Below are positions 1 to 6,062 of a DNA stretch of 8,594 bases, piece after piece. The first letter of the stretch is position 1. Every line of letters starts with the position of its first letter. This DNA comes from an uncultured Planctomycetaceae bacterium. Its GTDB lineage: Bacteria > Planctomycetota > Planctomycetia > Pirellulales > UBA1268. The stretch spans positions 1-8,594 of the forward strand of contig CAJAYZ010000775.1 of NCBI GenBank assembly GCA_903949225.1, read 5' to 3'. The notes under the pieces were generated by a model. That model saw only the letters and a list, made by a program, of their open reading frames with translations. It had not been told where the DNA came from and did no database searches. The position numbers and the translations under genes are program-made.

Positions 1-925
1 GCAGCCAGCCGCAGAAGCGGGGGATCAGCCCTGCCCCGCCGTAGCGGTAGGGGAAGAGGTCGGATTGCAGCCACCACAGCGCGCGGTCGATGGCCCAGGC
101 CACCATAGGAATGATCACGAGGACGAGAAGGATCGGCTCCCGTTCGCCACGCCGCTGCGACATGTTGATCAAGTCACCGAGGCCGCCAGAGGCGCTCCCG
201 AACTTCACCAACTCCGCGAGCATCACGTAGCCGAAGGCAAGCCCGAAGAGGAGCCTGAGGGAATTGAAGATCGAGGGGGCGGCGAGGGGGCCGAGGACCT
301 TCGTGATGATCTGCCAGCGCGAGGCGCCGAGCGTCAGCGCCGTGTCGACATACCGCTGCGGCACGTCGAGGACGGCGGCGGCTGTGTCGGAGAGAACGAA
401 GGCGACACTCGCAATGAAGAGAAACATGACCTTTTGGAACTCACCGATCCCGACGAAGAAGAAGGTCAACGGGATGAGCGCTGCGACCGGGATGTTGCGG
501 CCGAACACCATCAGCGGCGCCAGAAACGCCCGCAGTGCCGGGAAGCAGGCCGCGAGAATCCCCAGCGGCACTCCGACGATGCAGGAGAGTCCGAATCCGA
601 GGCAGACCCGCTTGAGGGTCACGAGCGTGTTGATGACGAGCTTCCGCTCACCGAAGACGCGGGGGATCGCCCGGACAGTCTCCTCAACGCTCGGCAGCGT
701 CGTCGGACTGACAAGCCGCTTCTCTGCCTCGCCCGGGGGGCCGGCCGTGATCACGAACCACACCGCCAGCACCACAGCGATGCAGGTGAACCCCCAGAAA
801 AAGGCGGCCGTGTTCGAGAGCTCGCCACGGAGCGGTGCGATCCGATGCCCCTCGGCAGCAGGGTCTTCACCGCGGGGCGACGGTGCTTCGGCCGCGGGCA
901 CCGCCTTCTCCGTCTGCTCGGTCAT
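1..925 (-). CDS. ABC importer permease, TauC/SsuC (nitrate/sulfonate/taurine) type, 3' end cut by window edge
   Basis: Inner-membrane permease subunit of an ABC importer. I translated this frame by hand: it opens with ATG at 925 and runs 308 codons to the left edge with no stop. Residues 1-38 are a polar, probably cytoplasmic tail and 41-61 a membrane helix. The stretch LVSPTTLPSVEETV (71-84) matches the 'LPSP..V' segment typical of TauC/SsuC. Further hydrophobic segments lie near 107-128, 133-155, 163-185, 222-242 and 264-285. Residues 193-219 (DTALTLGASRW, then a GPLAAPSI end) form a good EAA loop, the cytoplasmic coupling helix that docks on the ABC ATPase. The start is supported by AAGGAG at 937-942, 11 nt upstream and inside the last codons of the preceding gene, with only 8 bp between the genes, so translation is probably coupled. 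The binding protein is the upstream gene; the ATPase should lie beyond base 1. Substrate unknown. Confidence 0.9.
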   Translation of the reverse strand, partial: MTEQTEKAVPAAEAPSPRGEDPAAEGHRIAPLRGELSNTAAFFWGFTCIAVVLAVWFVITAGPPGEAEKRLVSPTTLPSVEETVRAIPRVFGERKLVINTLVTLKRVCLGFGLSCIVGVPLGILAACFPALRAFLAPLMVFGRNIPVAALIPLTFFFVGIGEFQKVMFLFIASVAFVLSDTAAAVLDVPQRYVDTALTLGASRWQIITKVLGPLAAPSIFNSLRLLFGLAFGYVMLAELVKFGSASGGLGDLINMSQRRGEREPILLVLVIIPMVAWAIDRALWWLQSDLFPYRYGGAGLIPRFCGWL

Positions 926-933
926 GACGTCGG

Positions 934-2745
934 TCACTCCTTCTCGGCGGAGTAGACCTTGATCTCGACGCGACGGTTGAGCGAGTGGTTGTCGGGCTGA
1001 TCGGGATCAACGGGCCGATCCCAGCCGACCCCGTCGACGGCGAAGCGTCCGTCGTCAAACTGGTACTTCTCCACGAGCGACTCCTTCACGGCGGTGGCCC
1101 GCCGGTAGGCGAGCTCCTTGACCACCTCGGCCGGGATCCGCCCCTTCATCGAGGAGTCGGTGTGCCCCTCGATGACGATCCGGGCAGCGCCGAACTGCTT
1201 GGCGAGCGTCGCCACCTCGTCGAGGACGAGATCGACGCTGGCGTCGTAGGGCTCCTCGATGTCCTTCCCGTCGACCTTGCGAACGATCCGCTTCTTCAGA
1301 TCCCAGCTGTTGGGAAAGAAGTGAATGACGACGGTGTTGGTGAGGATCTCATCGTTCTCGGCGCGGATGTCGGCGAGCCGCTTCGGCGGCAGCGGCTTCG
1401 TGTACTCGTCGCGGGTCTCGGCATACTTCGGCTCGGCCCCGAGCTTCTGGATGACCGAGAAATCCATCACCTGATCGAAGGAGACGGGCGGATTGGTGAT
1501 CGCCCCGACCCGGCGATAGAGGTGATAGGCCTGCTTCCAGATCCGCTCGAAGTTGGCCGGGTTGTTGCGGTTGATGAAGAACTGGTAGTTCTCGGCCCAG
1601 TTCGTGGAGTGGGCGTCGCCGAGCATCCCGAGGGTGTCTGTGGCGGGGATGTTGTAGCCCGCCGCCATCAGCTCGGCGGCCTTCGCCTTCCCTTCCTCCG
1701 TCTTCAACACTTCCATCGAATCGAAGATGCCGCGAACGATCGCCTCGACCTTGTCGGGGTGGTCTTGGGCGAAGTCAGCCCGGGCAAACCACACGTCCGC
1801 GATCAGCCGGTTGGCCGTCTGCGTCGTGATCAGCAACCGGTTTCCCTTCGCCTTGGCGAGGTTGTAGATGTCGGGCGCCCACGATACCGCCCCGGCGATC
1901 TCCTTCTGGGAATTGAAGGCCGCCGCCGCCTGGAAGGCGTCGTCGGTGTAGACCATGTCGACGTCGCCGGGCTGGAGACCGCCGGCGACGAGCATGTTGA
2001 GGGCGAAGAATTGGCTCGGCGAATTCTGCGCGAGGACGAGTTTCTTGCCGGCGAGATCGCGGACGGTGCGGATCCCCTCGCGGACGACGATCCCGTCACC
2101 GCCATTGGAGAAGTCAACCTGCTGGTAGATGCGGGGCATCACCCGGGAATCCTTGGGGGCCCCGGTGCGGTCGGTGAGCCCCTCGAGGAACAGCGGCACC
2201 ATGTCGAGCGTCGCCCAGCCGATGTGGACCTCACCGGCGGCGTAGGCGTCACGCATCGTGACGGGATTGTCGATGAGCACCAGCTCGATCTTGAACGGCT
2301 TCCCACCTGGTGCCTGCCACACCTTCCCCGCCTTGAAGCCCTCATTGGCGTGGATGATCGGCGCCCAGCCCGCCCAGACGTTGAGGGCGAAGCGGACGGT
2401 GTCGTTCTCGAGCGGCTTGTAGGCGCTGGTTCCCTTCACCGGCGGCAGCTTCTCGGCCGGCTTGAAGGCGTATTCCTTGACGGTCGTCGGCACGGCGTCA
2501 TCGGCAGCCTCCGAGACCGGTCCTTCGCCCGCTGGTGGCGCCCCGCCGCCAGCCCCACCACCGCCGTTGCCCCCGGCTCCATTCCCCCCCGGACCGGCGC
2601 CGCCCGCGGCGACCTGCGCTCCTCCGGCCCCGGGACGGAGCACGTTCCCGAACATCCCGGCCCGCCAGGCTGCCAGGGCCACCAGGCTGAAGATCACCGC
2701 CCAGACCGCAAGCCAGAACGGAGCTTTGGGTTGACCACCTGCCAT
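934..2745 (-). CDS. Membrane-anchored solute-binding protein fused to a C-terminal OmpA-like domain
   Basis: 603 residues with an unusual domain order. Residues 10-31 are a hydrophobic helix with no clear cleavage site, so probably a signal anchor in the inner membrane. Residues 38-72 are a Gly/Ala/Asn-rich flexible linker. Residues about 115-430 resemble the periplasmic binding proteins of the NMT1/TauA/SsuA group (NVWAGWAPIIHANEG near the start, VREGIRTVRDLAGKKLVLAQ at 221-240, then a VSWAPDIYNLAK segment). Residues about 500-600 are an OmpA-like peptidoglycan-binding domain, with EGHTD at 526-530, an Arg pair at 548-549 and NRRVEIKVY at 590-598. In OmpA proteins the Asp of the TD motif and a following Arg hold diaminopimelate, and both types are present. 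ATG 2745 has a GAGG 6 nt upstream. The permease follows after 8 bp, so this should be the importer's binding protein, tethered at once to membrane and cell wall. Ligand unknown. Confidence 0.88.
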   Translation of the reverse strand: MAGGQPKAPFWLAVWAVIFSLVALAAWRAGMFGNVLRPGAGGAQVAAGGAGPGGNGAGGNGGGGAGGGAPPAGEGPVSEAADDAVPTTVKEYAFKPAEKLPPVKGTSAYKPLENDTVRFALNVWAGWAPIIHANEGFKAGKVWQAPGGKPFKIELVLIDNPVTMRDAYAAGEVHIGWATLDMVPLFLEGLTDRTGAPKDSRVMPRIYQQVDFSNGGDGIVVREGIRTVRDLAGKKLVLAQNSPSQFFALNMLVAGGLQPGDVDMVYTDDAFQAAAAFNSQKEIAGAVSWAPDIYNLAKAKGNRLLITTQTANRLIADVWFARADFAQDHPDKVEAIVRGIFDSMEVLKTEEGKAKAAELMAAGYNIPATDTLGMLGDAHSTNWAENYQFFINRNNPANFERIWKQAYHLYRRVGAITNPPVSFDQVMDFSVIQKLGAEPKYAETRDEYTKPLPPKRLADIRAENDEILTNTVVIHFFPNSWDLKKRIVRKVDGKDIEEPYDASVDLVLDEVATLAKQFGAARIVIEGHTDSSMKGRIPAEVVKELAYRRATAVKESLVEKYQFDDGRFAVDGVGWDRPVDPDQPDNHSLNRRVEIKVYSAEKE

Positions 2746-2791
2746 CGGACACCTCGCCTGAGAATAGGGGAAAAATGAACGCAGAGGCCGA

Positions 2792-3085
2792 TCAGCCGCG
2801 GAACTTCGTCTTCGGACGCGAGGCTTGGGCCATGTGGAGCGTGTTCATGAGATCGTAGGCGGTGACCTCGCAGAGGAGCGTCGTCACCTTCTCATGGGCC
2901 TCTGGCGACAGGAGCGGCTCCACTTCCTTCATCAGCGCCACCACGCGGGCCTCCTGGGCCTCGAGTTCGGTGACGTCGACGCGACCGTCGGCCACCACCT
3001 CGACGAAGGAGTCGAGCTTGCGGGCGTATTCCGCCAGCATGGGGGCCTCGGAGTGGGCATCGAACCAAGAGGTCTTTTTCGACAT
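2792..3085 (-). CDS. Small helical protein of unknown function (97 aa)
   Basis: I do not recognise this family. The protein is 97 residues, with no signal peptide or membrane segment, so it is probably cytoplasmic. It looks all-helical: helix-forming stretches at about 13-31, 39-57 and 61-86, with a polar, basic tail (RPKTKFRG). The turn ADGRVDVTELE (32-42) has the 'DG-x-V-D-x-x-E' look of the second half of an EF-hand or TerB-like loop, but the first acidic ligands are missing, so calcium binding is not supported. ATG 3085 has AGGAG 8 nt upstream, a good ribosome binding site. It lies 52 bp after the AAA+ ATPase gene and 46 bp before the binding-protein/OmpA gene, in the same direction, which suggests one operon and a role as adaptor or regulator of the ATPase or PspA-like protein. 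That role is inference from position only. Confidence 0.75.
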   Translation of the reverse strand: MSKKTSWFDAHSEAPMLAEYARKLDSFVEVVADGRVDVTELEAQEARVVALMKEVEPLLSPEAHEKVTTLLCEVTAYDLMNTLHMAQASRPKTKFRG

Positions 3086-3137
3086 GGTGGGTTCTCCTGG
3101 GATGAACTCGGGACTGGTTTTTTCGGATGGCGGGCGA

Positions 3138-5054
3138 TCACGAGCCGATCACGCCCTTGATGGCGGCAAGACGTTCCTGAAGCCGTGCCCTGCCACCGGG
3201 CTGCGACACCTGCTCCTTCCAGCGGTCGGGGAGAAACCGCTTCTCGGTGCATTCGAGCACCGCCGCGATCTCCTGCATCTCCTTCTCGAGCCCTTGGGCC
3301 GAGGGCATGAAGTCGTCGAGCGCGCTTTTCAGGTCCTCTGGCGCGATCTCGTCCGGGTTCGGCAGCCCGGCATCGGCGGCTCGATCGAGCCCCTTCCGGC
3401 GGGCCGCAAGAACGACACTCTCGATGTCGGCTCCGGAGAGCCCGAGATCGAGATCGATCGGGCCGGGGAGGCCGGTGGCGAGGCGGACATGACTCTTGCG
3501 GGCCATCGCCGTGAACATCGCCTCCATCTCCGCCTGATCGTGCGGGTAGAAGAGGGGGATGTGGACCTCGGCGCGCCCCTGTCGCTTGAGGTCGATCGGG
3601 AGCAGTTCGGGACGGCTGGTGAGGAGCATCCAGACGATCTTGCCGCGGTAGCGGGTGTCCCCCATCTGCCGGGCGATCATCGAGAAGACGCGGGCAGACG
3701 TGCCGGAATCGCCATCCGACTGCCGATTGCCGAGGGCGGCATCGGCCTCGTCGATGATCACCACCACCGGCCCGAGACTCCGGAGCACGTCGAGGGCGTG
3801 CTCGAGATTGCCTTCCGTCTCACCGACGTACTTGCTGCGAAAGTTTTTCAGCACCGCACAGGGGATACCGACGCTGCCGGCGTAACACTCGGCGATGAAG
3901 CTCTTGCCCGTTCCCACCGGGCCGCAGATCAGATAGCCCATCGGGGCGCTCTCAAACTGCCCCCGCTTGATCGCGCGGGCGTCTGACTCGAGCCGGTTCT
4001 TCGCCTCTTGATGGCCGGCAACGGCGTCGAGCGTGAGCCGCGGCTGAATGAACTCCACGAGCCCCTGGCAGGAACGCTCGATGAGATCCTTCTTCTTGGC
4101 GGCAAACTCGGGACCGTCCGGCGCCGAGCCATCGCGGGCCGAGAGCGTCACCACCGCCCGGAGACTCTCGAGCGACAGCCCCCCCGAGAGCGCCGCCATC
4201 CGCTTCACGGCATCCGCCTGCGCCTCCGGCATGCCGGCCGACTTGGCCGTCGCGAGGGCAAAGCGTTCGCGTTCGGAGGCGTCGGGAAGGGGGAGATCGA
4301 TCGCCGTCACCGCCGGACAGGTGACGAGCCGGGAGTTGACCTCGGAGAGAGCATCGGCGAGGAGGACGATGGCGACGTTGACGCGCCGCAGGAGCGGATT
4401 GGTGGCCCAAGCGAGCAGCCGCACCAACCGCCCCGCTCCCCCCTTCACCGAGGCGCCGGCCTCGCCGGCCGGGGCGAGATACTGGGCGTAGTCGAGGACG
4501 ATCGCGATCCGCTTCCGCTTCTCGGGTGGGTCGATGAGGTTGCGCTCGAGGAGTTGATCGATGACACCGATCGCCTGATCGGGGTCACGCGGCCAGTTGG
4601 CAGCGTTGCCGAGCCGGTCGGTCAGCCAGGCGACCATGTCGCGGTGCCGGTTGGCGTCGGTGCCGGCCAGCGGCCGCAGACCCTTGCCCACGTCGTAGGC
4701 CAGGACGACATCCCAGCGACCGAAGATCTCGCGGCAGAGGAAGTCGGGAACGCCTCCCCATGCCGCTTCGACGGCATCGGGTGGCGAGAGCGGCACGAGA
4801 TCGCGGACGTTCCCATGGAGGATGAACATGCAACTCGTGCCGGCCAGATAGGCATCGCCCAAACGCTCCGACCAGCGCGGGCACCAATCGGCAAGGGCCA
4901 TCCCGGGAGCCGTCCCGGCCGAGGCGCCGGTGCCCATCGGGAGGACGACCGCGCCGACGCCGGCCGACGCCGATGCGGCCCCCTGGCTGGCAGACACCGG
5001 GGCGCGATCCTCGCCCGGCATCTGCGGGCCATTCGATCCTGAACCAGTACTCAC
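3138..5054 (-). CDS. AAA+ ATPase: degenerate N-terminal ATPase-like half plus classic-AAA C-terminal half
   Basis: Numbering is from GTG 5054 (638 aa). Residues 1-55 are low-complexity. Residues about 60-310 look like a decayed ATPase domain: FILHGNVRDL at 77-86, a Walker-B-like strand IAIVLDYAQYL with Asp-Tyr in place of Asp-Glu, and no Walker A. Residues about 345-560 are an intact AAA module: Walker A GPVGTGKS (378-385), pore loop SKYVGE (407-412), Walker B VVVIIDEAD (430-438), sensor-1 strand LLTSRP, arginine fingers in KRQGR (490-494) and a sensor-2 region SGADIESV (540-547). The pore loop and SGAD motif are those of the classic clade (Vps4, p97, FtsH). There is no protease motif or membrane segment, so it probably threads or disassembles protein assemblies in the cytoplasm. 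Sensor 1 has Ser where the clade usually has Asn. GTG 5054 is preferred because GAGGGG lies 5 nt upstream; an in-frame GTG at 5069 would add five residues but has no properly spaced site. The PspA-like gene is 82 bp upstream. Confidence 0.88.
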   Translation of the reverse strand: MSTGSGSNGPQMPGEDRAPVSASQGAASASAGVGAVVLPMGTGASAGTAPGMALADWCPRWSERLGDAYLAGTSCMFILHGNVRDLVPLSPPDAVEAAWGGVPDFLCREIFGRWDVVLAYDVGKGLRPLAGTDANRHRDMVAWLTDRLGNAANWPRDPDQAIGVIDQLLERNLIDPPEKRKRIAIVLDYAQYLAPAGEAGASVKGGAGRLVRLLAWATNPLLRRVNVAIVLLADALSEVNSRLVTCPAVTAIDLPLPDASERERFALATAKSAGMPEAQADAVKRMAALSGGLSLESLRAVVTLSARDGSAPDGPEFAAKKKDLIERSCQGLVEFIQPRLTLDAVAGHQEAKNRLESDARAIKRGQFESAPMGYLICGPVGTGKSFIAECYAGSVGIPCAVLKNFRSKYVGETEGNLEHALDVLRSLGPVVVIIDEADAALGNRQSDGDSGTSARVFSMIARQMGDTRYRGKIVWMLLTSRPELLPIDLKRQGRAEVHIPLFYPHDQAEMEAMFTAMARKSHVRLATGLPGPIDLDLGLSGADIESVVLAARRKGLDRAADAGLPNPDEIAPEDLKSALDDFMPSAQGLEKEMQEIAAVLECTEKRFLPDRWKEQVSQPGGRARLQERLAAIKGVIGS

Positions 5055-5103
5055 GTCCCCCCCTCGCACTCCCTGGAAACGATAGCCGACCGATCCCCGA
5101 CAG

Positions 5104-5119
5104 AGGGGCCCAAGCCCCT
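5104..5119 (-). other. Small hairpin between the PspA-like and AAA+ ATPase genes
   Basis: The minus strand reads AGGGGC-TTGG-GCCCCT, a perfect 6-bp GC-rich stem with a 4-nt loop, 17 bp after the PspA-like stop codon. A second short GC palindrome lies beside it at 5121-5132 (CGGC-CGTG-GCCG). There is no T-run after either, so this is not a standard intrinsic terminator. It might stabilise the upstream message or reduce read-through into the ATPase gene; such short GC hairpins also arise by chance at this base composition. Confidence 0.25.
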
Positions 5120-5136
5120 ACGGCCACGGCCGCATC

Positions 5137-5886
5137 TCAGCGGTTCGTCTGACGGAGCTTCTCCGAACCGATCTCCTTCTCATCCCCCGTGACTCCCGAC
5201 GTCTCCGGGGTCACCATCCCCATCTCCACTTCGAACTGCCGCAGGGCGTCGTCCGCCATGCTCTTCTCGACCGCCTGCTCGGCCTGGATCTTGTCGAGAC
5301 CCTCGCCGGAAAGGTCGGCGGCGACCCGGACCTTCGCCCGGTTGAGGTCGATCTTGTCGTGAATGACGTCCTCGATCTGACCGAAGTCGGTGGTGACGTC
5401 GAAGTTGAACTGCGTCGCTAGCTTGGCGAGCTCCGCCTCGGCGCGGCTCATCTTCAGCTCGGCGTCGTACTTCTGAATCTTCCGCTTCAGCTCCTCGAGC
5501 TTCTTCACGGCATGCTCGATCTTCGTGACGTTGTTGCCGTAGGCCGTCTCGTGAAGTTTGAGCTGGGACTCGTTCTCCGCGAGCTCCTTCTTGGCCTTCT
5601 GGAGTTCGAGGGCAAACTTCGACGCCGTCTCGCGCTCGCCGGCCTTGAGGTAGGCCTTCACCTGGGCCTCGAGCTTGGCAACGTGGGACTTGTTGGCCTC
5701 GACCTGACGGTTCACCCGCTCGACGAGGGCCCGGTACTTCTCCAGGCCTTCACGGCCGTCCTTCATCTGATCGACCGCCTTGTCGTACTCGTATTGGAGT
5801 TGGGCGATCGGATCGGCTGTCCAGAAGAAGTTGGCGATCTTGTTCATCTGGGCCGCAAGGGACTTCCAGAGCTTTCCGAGGATCAT
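5137..5886 (-). CDS. PspA/IM30 (ESCRT-III-like) family coiled-coil protein
   Basis: 249 residues from ATG 5886. PspA/IM30 proteins are peripheral inner-membrane proteins that form rods and rings, bind stressed membranes and share the ESCRT-III fold. Here residues 1-22 (LGKLWKSLAAQMNKIANFF in part) can form the amphipathic membrane-binding helix. Asp-Pro at 25-26 follows, as in PspA. Residues 27-155 form a long helical hairpin rich in Glu, Lys and Ala, and KAYLKAGERETASKFALE (77-94) matches the PspA hairpin tip, where a basic residue and 'GRE-LA' are conserved. Residues 170-222 hold a further helical region and 223-249 a polar tail. The usual family length is about 220-250. ATG 5886 has GGAG 9 nt upstream; longer readings from 5895 or 5964 lack a spaced site and add sequence unlike PspA. 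The AAA+ ATPase follows, suggesting a filament-former and remodeller pair. No PspF-type activator or PspBC is seen here. Confidence 0.85.
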   Translation of the reverse strand: MILGKLWKSLAAQMNKIANFFWTADPIAQLQYEYDKAVDQMKDGREGLEKYRALVERVNRQVEANKSHVAKLEAQVKAYLKAGERETASKFALELQKAKKELAENESQLKLHETAYGNNVTKIEHAVKKLEELKRKIQKYDAELKMSRAEAELAKLATQFNFDVTTDFGQIEDVIHDKIDLNRAKVRVAADLSGEGLDKIQAEQAVEKSMADDALRQFEVEMGMVTPETSGVTGDEKEIGSEKLRQTNR

Positions 5887-5935
5887 CGACGGCATCTCCG
5901 TAGAACAGGCGGGAATGGGCTGCAGACGGACCTTC

Positions 5936-5964
5936 GTCTTACCCCCCATGCCGATGGGCGTCAA
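5936..5964 (-). promoter_or_regulatory. Possible sigma70-like promoter with a palindrome in its spacer, upstream of the PspA-like gene
   Basis: On the minus strand TTGACG (5964-5959) and TAAGAC (5941-5936) are separated by exactly 17 bp. The -35 box matches consensus at 5 of 6 bases, the -10 box at only 3 of 6. The spacer holds an inverted repeat, CCCAT-CGGC-ATGGG (5958-5945), which could be a repressor or activator site. The leader to ATG 5886 would be about 50 nt. It lies in the 176-bp gap after the leucine-rich-repeat gene, the widest gap within the minus-strand run after the terminator. The weak -10 keeps confidence low. Confidence 0.3.
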
Positions 5965-6062
5965 ACCACCGGCGTCGGCCGCGCAATCGCCCCCTCTCCG
6001 CGGCCCGAACGCTCTCCGGAAGCCGCCTCTCCCCTCGCTGCAGCCGAGCCACTCACCAACGG

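Noticed and set aside
65..955. Long plus-strand open frames (65-955 and 264-962)
   Set aside because: They lie opposite the permease gene. Their products are highly charged, Arg/Glu/His-rich or Ser/Arg/Thr-rich, with no domain; the minus-strand frame reads as a proper membrane protein with an EAA loop.
2534..2640. Possible tandem repeat or recombination site in the Gly-rich stretch
   Set aside because: It encodes the Gly/Ala/Asn linker after the membrane anchor. The repetition is codon-level low complexity with no fixed repeat unit.
985..2778. 597-codon plus-strand open frame
   Set aside because: It is antisense to the binding-protein/OmpA gene. Its Val/Gly/Asp/Arg/Leu-rich product has no recognisable domain and is what high third-position GC on the other strand produces.
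2969..2990. EF-hand calcium site in the 97-aa protein
   Set aside because: Only the second half of the loop pattern (DG-x-V-D-x-x-E) is present; the first acidic ligands are missing.
5104..5119. Terminator between the PspA-like and ATPase genes
   Set aside because: The stem is only 6 bp and no T-run follows, so it is listed as a hairpin and not as a terminator.
5887..5964. N-terminal extension of the PspA-like protein (starts at 5964 or 5895)
   Set aside because: The added residues do not resemble PspA, the candidate promoter lies in this stretch, and only ATG 5886 has a correctly spaced GGAG.
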